Shown piece after piece: positions 53,967-63,433 of a DNA stretch of 64,000 nucleotides. The stretch comes from Bacillota bacterium. GTDB lineage: Bacteria > Bacillota_A > Clostridia > Lachnospirales > Lachnospiraceae. The DNA lies in assembly GCA_023443625.1 (NCBI GenBank), contig JAEZTQ010000082.1:1-64000 (forward strand). The letters run 5' to 3'. Numbering within the stretch: position 1 is the stretch's first letter; every line of letters starts with the position of its first letter. Made by a program: the position numbers and the translations under genes. Below the pieces are notes generated by a model. The model was not told the origin of the DNA, ran no database searches, and saw nothing but the letters and a program-made list of their open reading frames with translations.

Positions 53967-54872
53967 TTAACCCCTTTTTAAGGACTCATCATATTTCCTA
54001 TCATATAATCTCTTAAACTCTTTAACTCCCTCTAGAGGAGTACTGATATGGATACCCAAAGCCTTACAGATTTTCTCATTGCTTAATCCCATATTCTTGG
54101 TTCTGGGGGCAATAAAATGATAATTCTCCATGGACATCTTATTAATGGAGCCGTAGATTCCAAACTCCTCCATAATAGCAACTGCTATATGGTATTTTGA
54201 GATGGAGCCTGTGCTGCTAATGTGATAAAGTCCCACAAGATCTCCTTCTATGCAAAGATCAGCTAATTTCGCTAGTTCATTTACTAAAATGGGTGAGAAA
54301 TAAATATCATAAAACATGTTCAGTTCAATATTACTGAGTAAGGAGGTTAAAATCCATTCTCCAAAACTATTTTTCTCACGATAATTAAAACCATAGATAT
54401 TAGTTCTTACTACCAGATTTCTATCTACTGATAAAACAGCTTTCTCTCCTTGTAGCTTTGTATTACCATATACACTAAGGGGTCCTGTAGGATCACTTTC
54501 CTTATACAAGCCAGGCTTGCTGCCATCAAAGACTGCATCGGAGGAAATAAATATGAGTTTGATTTTACATTCATCACAAATGGTGGTTAGATTCTTTGTC
54601 AAAGTAAAATTGATATTATAAGCATATTCTTGGTTTACCTCACACTCATCTACATTAACCAACGCAGCACAATGAATAAGAATATCGATATTATTTTTTA
54701 TTAACTTTTCTTTTATTTGTGCCATATCTAGTACGGAAAAAACATAATTCGTCACCTTTTGCATCATAATCTCATGTAAATCCACACCGTACACATGATA
54801 TTTATCTCTCAAGAGATAAGCCAAATTAGATCCTAACATTCCGGCTATTCCGGTAATAAATATGGACTTCAT
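53967..54872 (-). CDS. RmlD/SpsK-like SDR sugar reductase
   Basis: A 301-residue short-chain dehydrogenase of the dTDP-4-dehydrorhamnose-reductase type. It starts MKSIFITGIAGMLGSNLAYL and has the catalytic FISSDAVFDG and YGNTKLQGEKAVL (Tyr-x-x-x-Lys). The ATG at 54872 overlaps the preceding stop as ATGA, so it is translationally coupled. Other rhamnose genes (rmlA, B, C) are not in the window, so the substrate is more likely a keto sugar from this locus. Confidence 0.85.
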   Translation of the reverse strand: MKSIFITGIAGMLGSNLAYLLRDKYHVYGVDLHEIMMQKVTNYVFSVLDMAQIKEKLIKNNIDILIHCAALVNVDECEVNQEYAYNINFTLTKNLTTICDECKIKLIFISSDAVFDGSKPGLYKESDPTGPLSVYGNTKLQGEKAVLSVDRNLVVRTNIYGFNYREKNSFGEWILTSLLSNIELNMFYDIYFSPILVNELAKLADLCIEGDLVGLYHISSTGSISKYHIAVAIMEEFGIYGSINKMSMENYHFIAPRTKNMGLSNEKICKALGIHISTPLEGVKEFKRLYDRKYDESLKRG

Positions 54873-56884
54873 TCCGGGACGCTCCAATCTTTGAAAGCTT
54901 CAATGGTCTTCTTTAGAATTTCTATCTGTTTTTTAGCATCCTGCTCATTCCAATAATTTGTTTTAAACTGTAAAATTCTTTCCTGCACATCCTCTGCTAT
55001 TGGACAAAGTCCATATTTATACATACTTCTATTCTTATGGGAAATGAAGCGCTCCCTGCCTAGAAGCTTCCTATTCATCATCATGGGTTCCAAATAGCTT
55101 AATTTCCATGGAGCATAGATACCATCTCCGCCATTTGCTACATATTCATTACGAAAATCCATCCAGGTAATAATGGGGTGCTCTAATTTTACTGCATAGG
55201 TCCAATAAGTACATTCACAATCATCATCAATAAATTGAGGAATTAACCAATCCGTATCTGCTATTGTCTCTGCATACATTTTGGCCACCTTAATTCGTTT
55301 ACTAACTAGAGCCTCTACATTCTCTAATTGTCCTAATACGACTGCGGAACATAGCTCTGGCATCCTATAATTCCAACCCATGGATATATGCCGGGAATAA
55401 TCAGGGTCTTGTATTGTCTCCTTGGTGATCTTTGCTTTAGATGCCCCAACTCCGGCATAACCCAGGGAGCTTACTCTTCTAACTGCTTCTGCAAGTTCCA
55501 GGGAATCAGTTACTACCATTCCTCCTTCTCCACTGGTAATATGCTTTGAACTTTGAAAACTATAGCTGGCTATATGACCAAGGGTTCCAACTTTTCTCCC
55601 TTTATAGCTTCCTAGTAAGCACTGGGCATTATCCTCAATAACAAGCAGCTTATGTTCCTTTGCTATCTCCATAATGACATCCATATCGGGAGATAATCCA
55701 TATAAGGATACAGTGATAATAGCCTTTGTTTTTTTAGTAATTCTCTTGCGTATAGAATTGGGGGATATCAAAAATGTATTTGGATCAACATCAGCATAGA
55801 CGGGAGTGGCATTGGCTTGTAGTACAGCAAAGGTTGTGCTGGACATGGTTAGAGGAGGGACAATGACTTCGTCCTTTCGTCCTATGCCTGCAGCTTCTAA
55901 AATAGAATGAAGGGTACAGGTTCCATTCACCATAGCAACAGCATATTTCCTACCAATTTTAGATGCAAAGGCCTTTTCCAGTCTCTCCATCATCACTGCC
56001 CCCTTGGAGGAACGAAACTCTGAATTTAATACCTCCTGAACATATTTCATTTCATTTCCATATACTCGCAGCTTTAATTGTTTTTTTTCTTCCTCTTTCT
56101 TTCTTTTTTCTTCTATAACCTTGCCTTCTTCCTCCTGCTTTAAAGAATTTAGATAGCCTTCATTCCTTAAAATACCCTTGTTAACATCCTTTAGCTCTGG
56201 TTTTTCCTCTAATAATTGAAGAACGTCCTCCATATAAAATATTTCATTTGGTTTATTAGCCAGTTCTTCATATACTCCATGGATAAATTGATAATCCTTC
56301 ACGGAATCCAGGGTCCAACGCAAACTAGAAAAATCCTTATCATTTTTAAAATTATAAAGCTTAAACAAGGAGGGATTTTTATAGATATAAGGGGTTACAT
56401 GCTCTTTTTCCGAAGAAAGGGTAGCATTTTCATAAGCCTTTTCAAGGGCTTTAAATGAAAACACCTCTATATCCAAGCCTTCTGGATAAGATGGTTCTAT
56501 GGTGTTGCTAACATAATCGTAGTTGCCTTCTAGGTATAGAAGGAGTGCTTTTAATATTACTGCTGGATCTTTTAAGGGATCATCTGCCGTTACTCTTATG
56601 ATAATATCTGCCTGATAAGTTTTAGCACATTGATAAAAACGCTGGAGAACATTATCTTCACTTCCTCGAAAGCATTGGATACCTTTGTCTTCACAGAAAG
56701 CTTCCAGGATGTCATCCAGCTTGTTATCAGAGGTGGCAACAACGATATTAGAAATCCTTTCCACCAAATGGACCCGATTTATTATATGTTCCAGTATGGT
56801 TTTATCTATCAAGGGCATAAGTACTTTCCCCGGCAGCCTGGTGGATGCCATTCTTGCCTGTACAATTGCAATAATATTACTCAT
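54869..56884 (-). CDS. Fusion of SpsF-type cytidylyltransferase and DegT/SpsC-type PLP aminotransferase
   Basis: A 671-residue bifunctional protein. Residues 1-245 are a CMP-sugar cytidylyltransferase-like domain (IIAIVQARMASTRLPGKVLM; RVTADDPLKDP). Residues 246-275 are a charged linker (EEEGKVIEEKRKKEEEKKQ). Residues 276-671 are a DegT/DnrJ/EryC1 aminotransferase with VIEDNAQCLLGSYKG and PLP-lysine Lys447 in SFQSSKHITSGEGG. The two activities are normally separate proteins (SpsF and SpsC in the spore-coat sps operon). No frameshift or internal start is evident, so the fusion looks real. The start has GGAGG ten bases upstream. Confidence 0.9.
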   Translation of the reverse strand: MSNIIAIVQARMASTRLPGKVLMPLIDKTILEHIINRVHLVERISNIVVATSDNKLDDILEAFCEDKGIQCFRGSEDNVLQRFYQCAKTYQADIIIRVTADDPLKDPAVILKALLLYLEGNYDYVSNTIEPSYPEGLDIEVFSFKALEKAYENATLSSEKEHVTPYIYKNPSLFKLYNFKNDKDFSSLRWTLDSVKDYQFIHGVYEELANKPNEIFYMEDVLQLLEEKPELKDVNKGILRNEGYLNSLKQEEEGKVIEEKRKKEEEKKQLKLRVYGNEMKYVQEVLNSEFRSSKGAVMMERLEKAFASKIGRKYAVAMVNGTCTLHSILEAAGIGRKDEVIVPPLTMSSTTFAVLQANATPVYADVDPNTFLISPNSIRKRITKKTKAIITVSLYGLSPDMDVIMEIAKEHKLLVIEDNAQCLLGSYKGRKVGTLGHIASYSFQSSKHITSGEGGMVVTDSLELAEAVRRVSSLGYAGVGASKAKITKETIQDPDYSRHISMGWNYRMPELCSAVVLGQLENVEALVSKRIKVAKMYAETIADTDWLIPQFIDDDCECTYWTYAVKLEHPIITWMDFRNEYVANGGDGIYAPWKLSYLEPMMMNRKLLGRERFISHKNRSMYKYGLCPIAEDVQERILQFKTNYWNEQDAKKQIEILKKTIEAFKDWSVPE

Positions 56885-56887
56885 TAT

Positions 56888-57769
56888 CTATCTACCTCCT
56901 TGATTCCATTTAAGTGGTGAAGTGATATCATCGTTTATATGATTAAAATGCTTTGCTATTTCTGACACGATATCCTCCGGTACTTTCTCAGAGAAGGCTT
57001 CTATATTTTCTTTCAGTTGATTTAGATTATCAACACCAATTAGGCCTGCTGTGACCCCTTTTTTGCTTTTAAGATAAGCCAGTGCAATTTCACGGCGTGT
57101 ATAGTGATAGGATCTGCATAACTTATCAAAAACCTTAATATACTCTTCTGCCTGAGGCAATTTATCATGAATTGTATCTGGGTCCATTAATAACAAACCC
57201 TGCAGATAAACACTTCGTGCAAATATCTTTACTGATGGATTTAAATTATCTATAAGAACATCGAAGCTTCTGTCAAATATGTTAAGTGGGAGCTGTACCA
57301 TATCCAGCTTTAATTCTAAAGCAAATAGAGCGTCCTTTAGCTCATAAACTGATACTCCTATGCTTTCGGTAAAACCCTCTTCCTTTAGTTGGTAGAGGGC
57401 ATTTACAGCCCTGGGATTATAAAGATCCTTGGGATTATGAAAGAGCAGCCCCATAAGCTTCGGAGTCATTAATTGCTGTAGACAGTTTTCTGTTAAATAT
57501 CTAGCTCTATCTATGTAATCCACTGATTTTATTTGTTGAAAGCTATCCATGGGCAGCTTTGTAATGATCCCAAAGGGATGGGAGGTTCCCCCATTATATT
57601 CACCAAGAATTCTATGGGCATCACCATATCCAGAGGCAGTATCAATTAATGTAATTTTATTAGAGGCCGCATAATCTAGTATTTTAAATATTTCATCCTT
57701 ACTGGGTTTTATCCCTCCTGCAATACCATAATCCATACCAAACTGAGCCGTTCCAAGACATAATTCCAT
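56888..57769 (-). CDS. Aldo/keto reductase family protein
   Basis: A 293-residue NADPH-dependent oxidoreductase with TIM-barrel motifs: LGTAQFGMDYGIAGG (5-19), LIDTASGYGDAHRILGEY (about 41-58; Asp and Tyr of the active site), and the conserved SIGVSVYEL and MVQLPLNIFDRSF. The C-terminus has GVTAGLIGVDNLNQLKENIE. Members next to sps-type sugar genes are thought to act on sugar intermediates. It is three bases from the following fusion gene and four after the preceding ABC gene, within one operon. Confidence 0.87.
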   Translation of the reverse strand: MELCLGTAQFGMDYGIAGGIKPSKDEIFKILDYAASNKITLIDTASGYGDAHRILGEYNGGTSHPFGIITKLPMDSFQQIKSVDYIDRARYLTENCLQQLMTPKLMGLLFHNPKDLYNPRAVNALYQLKEEGFTESIGVSVYELKDALFALELKLDMVQLPLNIFDRSFDVLIDNLNPSVKIFARSVYLQGLLLMDPDTIHDKLPQAEEYIKVFDKLCRSYHYTRREIALAYLKSKKGVTAGLIGVDNLNQLKENIEAFSEKVPEDIVSEIAKHFNHINDDITSPLKWNQGGR

Positions 57770-57772
57770 ATA

Positions 57773-59062
57773 TTATAACAACTCCTTCAGATCCAAAGAA
57801 ATATTACTCCACTTCTGTCTGGCAGCAAATTGACCATCTCTCCTGGTTGAATAGGAACACATACTAGTATCAATGGTTTTTTCCTCTATCATAAAAGTAA
57901 TAATACCCTTCTTAAAATCAATTCCATCAAGACCTGGCCGGCAAATTGTAAAATCTAATACATAATTTCCCGCTTTCAGAAGGGGTGGAATTTCAACCCT
58001 TGCTAAATATCTGCCAGGTTCTCTATGATCCAATAAATTACTGTCAACATCAGTATCAAAGCTGTGACAAACTGCTCCCTGGTTCTTATATATGGAGTAG
58101 CCTAAGGCAACGCCTCTTAAGGGTTTCTTTATCTCATATTCTACTTCCAGATGCAGCGGCTCAAATATTTCGTAACAGCTGCTTTCCTCCTCTTTGGCAT
58201 TCTTCAGAGTTACCTTATATACCTGTGCGGCTTCCTTTTGGGGGTCTTCTTCAAATTCAGCAGAAGAAGTAAGCTGGTAGCTTTGCTTCTGTTTAATATA
58301 CTCTTCAATCACCTCATTTGTTTCTCCATACTTTATTACCTTCCCATGATCCAGAAGAATACACTTCTTACAAAGAGCACGGATCATTGAGAGCTGATGG
58401 CTTACAAAGAGTACAGTTCTTCCTCCCCCACTGATATCACCCATTTTACCTAGACACTTTTGCTGAAATTGGTAATCACCCACAGCCAGTACTTCATCCA
58501 CTACCAATATTTCCGGCTCCAAATGTGCGGCTACAGCAAAGGCAAGTCTTACATACATTCCTGAGGAATACCGCTTCACTGGTGTATCCATAAATTTCTC
58601 CATTTCTGCGAATTCTATAATAGCCTGCAGCTTATGATCAATTTCTTTGCGAGACATGCCAAGAATAGCACCATTAAGGTAGGTATTCTCCCTCCCTGTC
58701 AATTCAGGATGAAAGCCTGTTCCAACCTCAAGCAAACTGGCTATTCTTCCTTTTATATAGATATTTCCGCTGCTTGGGGCAGTTACTCTAGATAGTATTT
58801 TTAAAAGGGTGGATTTACCTGCTCCATTGGACCCGATAATTCCAACAATATCACCTTCATTAATCTGTAAATTGATATGATCCAAAGCCAGGAGCATATC
58901 ATTTTTATCATAGTAGTTCTTACCAATTATCTGATTTGGATCCTCTTTCTTACAGACCTTTGCTAGCCAGCTATTTATATCCTGGGATAAGGTTCTTCCA
59001 TTAATGGCGCCCAAACAGTATAGTTTGCTCACATCCTTAATATCGATTACAACTTTACTCAT
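57773..59062 (-). CDS. wzt: Polysaccharide ABC transporter ATPase with C-terminal glycan-binding domain (Wzt type)
   Basis: A 429-residue protein. Walker A is GSNGAGKST (77-85), the signature is RYSSGMYVRLAFA (164-176), and Walker B is EILVVDEVLAVGD (184-196). The group is the Wzt/TagH-like exporters of O-antigen and teichoic acid. Residues about 250-429 form a beta-sandwich similar to the Wzt C-terminal domain, which reads the end of the glycan. The ATG at 59062 is favoured over 59074, which is one base from the ribosome site AAAGG. The site itself belongs to the leader repeat at 59072. Confidence 0.93.
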   Translation of the reverse strand: MSKVVIDIKDVSKLYCLGAINGRTLSQDINSWLAKVCKKEDPNQIIGKNYYDKNDMLLALDHINLQINEGDIVGIIGSNGAGKSTLLKILSRVTAPSSGNIYIKGRIASLLEVGTGFHPELTGRENTYLNGAILGMSRKEIDHKLQAIIEFAEMEKFMDTPVKRYSSGMYVRLAFAVAAHLEPEILVVDEVLAVGDYQFQQKCLGKMGDISGGGRTVLFVSHQLSMIRALCKKCILLDHGKVIKYGETNEVIEEYIKQKQSYQLTSSAEFEEDPQKEAAQVYKVTLKNAKEEESSCYEIFEPLHLEVEYEIKKPLRGVALGYSIYKNQGAVCHSFDTDVDSNLLDHREPGRYLARVEIPPLLKAGNYVLDFTICRPGLDGIDFKKGIITFMIEEKTIDTSMCSYSTRRDGQFAARQKWSNISLDLKELL

Positions 59063-59071
59063 ATAAATAAC

Positions 59072-59107
59072 CATGCCTTTCTCTAATCTGCAATACTAAA
59101 GCTGCAG
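59072..59107 (-). repeat. Short hairpin leader repeat, copy B
   Basis: On the minus strand it reads CCTGCAGCTTTAGTATTGCA, then GATTAGAGAAAGGCATGG. The CTGCA...TGCAG stem and AGAAAGGCATGG tail match copies A and C. It stands between the Wzm and Wzt genes. Confidence 0.6.
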
Positions 59108-59125
59108 GTAAATTAACTTTTCCCC

Positions 59126-59995
59126 CTATACTGTATCAATAAAGGTTTTTTCAATCTTGCTGAATATAAGAATTCCAAAACTCAATATAAGAACAGTTAC
59201 AATGGCGCTGTATATTATGTTTATCAAGGTAAAAGAACCTGTTCCAAGAAATGCATAGCGAAAGCACTCTATTATAGATGACATTGGATTTAACATAATA
59301 ATTGATTTGTATTGATTTGATAACTGGGAAACTGGATATACAATGGGTGTGGCATACATCCATAATTGAATACCAAAGCTTACTAAAATAGTTAAATCCC
59401 TATATTTTGTTGTTAAAGAAGAAAAGATAATACCAAAGCCAAGGCCAAGTAGTGAGACTAAAAGTATGAGTAGAGGTGTGAATAGGATATAGATATTTGG
59501 TTCCACCATAGAGCCAGTAAAGGTATAATAGAGCACAAATCCAATAAAAATAATAAATTGTATTGCAAAGCTTATTAAACCAAATATCACAGTTGATAAG
59601 GGCATAGTAAGTCTAGGAAAATAGACCTTGCCAAATAATACGGCATTACTTGTAAAGGTAGCCGCTGTAGAGTTAACACAATAAGCAAAATAAGACCAAA
59701 GGGTATTTCCAGCCATGTAAAATAAAAACTTAGGCATTCCGTCTGTGGGGATTTTTGCAATATTTCCAAAGACCACAGTAAAGGTAAGTACAGTGACTAG
59801 GGGGCTTAGGATAAACCAGATTGGACCCAGTATGGTCTGTTTATACATTGAGGAATAATTACGTTTTACAAATAGGCGAACCAAATCTCTGTATTGCCAT
59901 AATTCTTTAAGATTGATATCAAACCAACCGGATTTCGGTTTAATCACCAGAGTCCAATCCTCTTTTGGTTTATCTTTGTTATGATAAAATGACAT
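59126..59995 (-). CDS. wzm: Polysaccharide ABC transporter permease (Wzm type)
   Basis: A 289-residue membrane protein with six helices in the ABC-2 arrangement. The first segment contains DLVRLFVKRNYSSMYKQTIL followed by GPIWFILSPL, the signature of the Wzm/TagG family. It exports the undecaprenyl-linked glycan together with the next gene, which follows after 63 bp. The ATG at 59995 lies directly after GGAGG but has AAAGGA ten bases off. It overlaps the end of the preceding gene by 17 bp. Six-helix permeases of this kind export whole chains, so an ABC-dependent rather than Wzx/Wzy route is expected. Confidence 0.93.
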   Translation of the reverse strand: MSFYHNKDKPKEDWTLVIKPKSGWFDINLKELWQYRDLVRLFVKRNYSSMYKQTILGPIWFILSPLVTVLTFTVVFGNIAKIPTDGMPKFLFYMAGNTLWSYFAYCVNSTAATFTSNAVLFGKVYFPRLTMPLSTVIFGLISFAIQFIIFIGFVLYYTFTGSMVEPNIYILFTPLLILLVSLLGLGFGIIFSSLTTKYRDLTILVSFGIQLWMYATPIVYPVSQLSNQYKSIIMLNPMSSIIECFRYAFLGTGSFTLINIIYSAIVTVLILSFGILIFSKIEKTFIDTV

Positions 59996-60839
59996 CCTCC
60001 AGATTTCCTTTCTCCAATGAGTCTAATATTCCATTCTCTGTTAGATTGATTATTTTAATTTTTCTATTCATTAATGTCTCATTTAGCAGACGGTAGCTTT
60101 TGAATATATGATACCATTCAAAGAACATATGCTCGCTGTTTATCTGTATACACTGTTGTTTCTTCTGTTCTTCTTCCGGTAAAGAAAAAGAATATTCCAT
60201 CATACTTTGACCCTTTTTTTTATTAATATAATTCACAATTCCGGTACAATCACAGCCCAATAAATATATCTCCTTAAATCCCATATAGGCCGCAATAACT
60301 ATGGCACATTGCACTACACTACAGAAGTAGGGAAGCATCTTACATAGGTCAATTGGTATGTATTTTAAATCTTCTACTTCCATTCCATTTATAAAAATAT
60401 AAATGGGTAATTTGGTATGATAGGCATTTTCAAGTACCTTCTTATATGCACTGCTTTCAAGAAAAATGCCCTTTGGCTTTGATTTTGAAAGTAACAAATC
60501 TATTTTAGTATCCAGTTCCTTCACGTAGAAAGGGTCTGCAAACAGATGATAGGTTGTATCTAATTCCTGGAAATTCTCATGATAATAGAGTTCATTCGTG
60601 GTAAAGGTTATCTGATTCCTTAACAAAGAGAAATTTACCTTGGAAAGAGAAGGACCATTACCTAGAATAAAACATTTATCATCTTTATGTATATCTTGTA
60701 ATTTTTGGTTTTTTATCAATAGAGAAGCTAAATCACTTTTTTGAATTTGTCGGTATTTTTCACGATAACAATGCTGCTTCCAGGTTTTGTTTGGCATGAA
60801 TCGGGATAGTATACGATTACTATAATCTTTATAATTCAA
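59979..60839 (-). CDS. DUF115/MptE-like protein, putative sugar transferase
   Basis: A protein of 286 residues from the TTG at 60839, which has AAGGAG seven bases upstream. A longer frame starts at the TTG 60932, overlapping the preceding stop by four bases. The fold core is KCFILGNGPSLSKVNFSLLR, then ITFTTNELYYH, then YHLFADPFY and EIYLLGCDCTG, as in DUF115/6-hydroxymethylpterin-pyrophosphokinase-like proteins, which include motility-associated and sialic-type glycosyltransferases. The locus suggests transfer of a sugar, perhaps the nonulosonate. No activity can be proven. Confidence 0.7.
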   Translation of the reverse strand: MNYKDYSNRILSRFMPNKTWKQHCYREKYRQIQKSDLASLLIKNQKLQDIHKDDKCFILGNGPSLSKVNFSLLRNQITFTTNELYYHENFQELDTTYHLFADPFYVKELDTKIDLLLSKSKPKGIFLESSAYKKVLENAYHTKLPIYIFINGMEVEDLKYIPIDLCKMLPYFCSVVQCAIVIAAYMGFKEIYLLGCDCTGIVNYINKKKGQSMMEYSFSLPEEEQKKQQCIQINSEHMFFEWYHIFKSYRLLNETLMNRKIKIINLTENGILDSLEKGNLEDVILS

Positions 60840-60928
60840 GTCCAAACTCCTTTCTGATAGATAAGCATAGAATAGGTGCTTCATATATAAGATATGCAAA
60901 GAATTCGATTTGTTGAATCTAAGACGAC

Positions 60929-62182
60929 TCAATGTTTTACATTAATAAGCTCATCAAAGAGATTTAAAAATTCGTGGCTCACATAATCTAGGGTGCTGCT
61001 ATAAAATTTTTGGCTAATATATTGGTACTTAATATTGGTATTTCTATATTTGATACAAAAATACCGTAATCTTCGCAGGGTTTTTTCAAAATTAATATCA
61101 CCCTCGAAGACATTTAGGCAAACAGGATATTTATCCATATAATCTAAGGAGGGACAATTCTCTATCTTATAAAGATTAAGGATGGGCTTGCCGGTGCTGA
61201 TATATTCCAATAGCTTACTCGGTAGTTGATTGCTCACATTGTTGCCCAGATTAACCAATATATTAGAATTCAATTCTGCATTGATGGAGACTTCATTGCT
61301 TCTTTGGCCGTAAAATGAGATATTGCTTGTTCTATCTGATAAATATTCCATCCAGTTATCTCTTTCTTCACCAATGATATGCAGTCTTATCATATCTTTT
61401 TCCAAAGCTTCAAAGAGCTGAAAAAGAAGCTGTGGGTTTCTTGTATTTCTATTAAATTTACCTATATACACACAGTTAATATAGCGGGAATTAAAAATGA
61501 TATCATCCACTTCTTCTGTTCTTAAGGGCCTAAATATCTTTGGAAAATCAAGAATCTTAAATTTAGCTAAGCTTAGGTTGGTGTCTACATTTTTTAGTTC
61601 TTTAATCATTGCATCAGTGACAATGATCTGATCTGCCGCCCCAAAGACTTTCCTTTGAAATTCCAATAATTCTCCCATTGAATAGCGATACATATAATAA
61701 TAATTGGTTGCAAAAGGATCCTGCATATAGACAATCCACTTAAATTCCTTCTTCCTCTTCTTAAGATACTTTATTATGGGCAAGGAGGATTCAAAAGGGA
61801 AACAGACATTAATTACAATATCAATTGTATTATTATCTACAATATTGGAAAATTCAGTGACAGAAAAATAACTCCAATGAGTAGCTAAATATTCTTTCTT
61901 GTTAAAACGCTCTTTCATAAGGTGAAATAATAGTTTAATAGCGGATAGTATTTTGAACTCTAAGATAAATTTCCTTACTTGTTTTTTATCAAAAGTTTGT
62001 GTAACTCGATGGATATGAAGCTCATTCCATATCTCTTTTTGAGGAGTAAGAGGATCTATACTTAAGGGTAATATATGGACTTCATGACCCTTTTTAATAA
62101 AGGACTGTGACAGATTATTGATAATCAGGGAATTTGCACCGAAGTTAGGGTAGAAATCGTATAACAAAAATAGAATTTTCAA
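60929..62182 (-). CDS. Glycosyltransferase, GT4-like
   Basis: About 417 residues. A TTG at 62182 is six bases from AAGGAGG; the ATG at 62188 directly abuts that site and is less likely. The N-terminal fold is KILFLLYDFYPNFGANSLII, with KKGHEVHILPL, typical of GT-B enzymes. The C-terminal half has CVYIGKFNRNTRNPQLLFQL and LLEYISTGKPILNLYKIENC, the nucleotide-sugar region, without a canonical E-x7-E. It adds a sugar to the growing glycan on the cytoplasmic face; donor and linkage are unknown. Confidence 0.85.
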   Translation of the reverse strand: MKILFLLYDFYPNFGANSLIINNLSQSFIKKGHEVHILPLSIDPLTPQKEIWNELHIHRVTQTFDKKQVRKFILEFKILSAIKLLFHLMKERFNKKEYLATHWSYFSVTEFSNIVDNNTIDIVINVCFPFESSLPIIKYLKKRKKEFKWIVYMQDPFATNYYYMYRYSMGELLEFQRKVFGAADQIIVTDAMIKELKNVDTNLSLAKFKILDFPKIFRPLRTEEVDDIIFNSRYINCVYIGKFNRNTRNPQLLFQLFEALEKDMIRLHIIGEERDNWMEYLSDRTSNISFYGQRSNEVSINAELNSNILVNLGNNVSNQLPSKLLEYISTGKPILNLYKIENCPSLDYMDKYPVCLNVFEGDINFEKTLRRLRYFCIKYRNTNIKYQYISQKFYSSTLDYVSHEFLNLFDELINVKH

Positions 62183-62266
62183 GCCCATCCTCCTTTTTCT
62201 GGTATATCGGATCTAGTATTGTTTCCTAATTAACTTTTATATAGTTTATCTCCACCACGCAAAGCC

Positions 62267-63433
62267 TTATCTTTCACTTGCTATTACCCTTTGATATACC
62301 CTTAATAGGGCTATAGCCGAATCCCTCCAGGTAAAACCATTTGTTACTGTTTCATATCCCTTTTGAGCCATTTCTTTTCTTTTATCTGGATTTTTCAGTA
62401 GATAATTCAGCTTTTCATAAAGCTCCTTCACCTGATGAGGTTTAACCAGGAAACCATTTACTCCATTGATTATGATTTCATCGATTCCTTGATCATAGCA
62501 TCCAATCACTGGCAGTTTACAGGCCATAGCTTCAAGATAAGCACAGCCTAGGGCTTCATAATAGGAGGGCATAGCATACACATCACAGTCTCTAAGAATA
62601 GCAGCCACAGCCTCATATTTTAGATAACCAATAAAATGAACTTTATCTTCTAGGTTAAGCTCCTTTGTTAAGGCTTTTAACCTCTCTGCTTCTGGTCCAT
62701 AGCCAATGATGAATAGCTTTATATCTTCATCAGGATTCTCATTACAGAGCATTCTAACCGCTTCAATGAGATAATGATTTCCTTTGATTTTCTTAAGGCT
62801 TGCGATGGCTATAATGCGAAACTCATTCAAATTATTCTTTCTGTCTGGATAGAACAATTCTGTATTCACTCCGTTATAGACGGTAAAGTTTGTAATGTTA
62901 GAATATTGCTGTGAGAGCCGATGACAGACCTTATCACTAACACCTACAAAGGCATCTGCTTTGGAAACCAATCTTTTTAGAAAGTAATCTCCTCTTCTTT
63001 GCAAAATTCTAACTAAAAAGCGCTGGGGTTTATCATATAAAAGGGATAAGCCATGATAATGCAGGATCAGTTTCTTCCTATGTCTTTTTGCAATCCTTGT
63101 AAAGATACGTAAAGTGAATTCATCAAACATGTGGAGGGAAATTATATCGTAGCTCTTAAAATCAAACCATTTCTCATAGCATCTGATATTTCTTATGAAT
63201 GCTAGATAATTGTATATTCTTTTATAAAGGGTAAAATATTCGGCATAATGTACAGTGACTCCTTCCAGTTTGGAAGGATTTTGTTTCTCCTTTAAATGAT
63301 TAACATTTGTCGGAACAATGACTTCTACCTCATGGCCCAGTTTAATTAAAGCCTGAGCCTGCTGCTGAATGAATATGCAAAATTGAGGTCTTTTCACACT
63401 TGGGTAATAATCGGATACAAATAGTATTTTCAT
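62267..63433 (-). CDS. Glycosyltransferase family 4
   Basis: A 388-residue GT-B enzyme. N-terminal SDYYPSVKRPQFCIFIQQQA and LGHEVEVIVPT; C-terminal IASLKKIKGNHYLIEAVRML, VHFIGYLKYEAVAAILRDCD, then EALGCAYLEAMACKLPVIG, which holds the E-x7-E motif of GT4. It continues GINGFLVKPHQVKELYEKL-like, as in retaining GT4 enzymes. The ATG overlaps the stop of the preceding gene (ATGA at 63430-63433), so it is translationally coupled. Its acceptor is not known. Confidence 0.92.
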   Translation of the reverse strand: MKILFVSDYYPSVKRPQFCIFIQQQAQALIKLGHEVEVIVPTNVNHLKEKQNPSKLEGVTVHYAEYFTLYKRIYNYLAFIRNIRCYEKWFDFKSYDIISLHMFDEFTLRIFTRIAKRHRKKLILHYHGLSLLYDKPQRFLVRILQRRGDYFLKRLVSKADAFVGVSDKVCHRLSQQYSNITNFTVYNGVNTELFYPDRKNNLNEFRIIAIASLKKIKGNHYLIEAVRMLCNENPDEDIKLFIIGYGPEAERLKALTKELNLEDKVHFIGYLKYEAVAAILRDCDVYAMPSYYEALGCAYLEAMACKLPVIGCYDQGIDEIIINGVNGFLVKPHQVKELYEKLNYLLKNPDKRKEMAQKGYETVTNGFTWRDSAIALLRVYQRVIASER

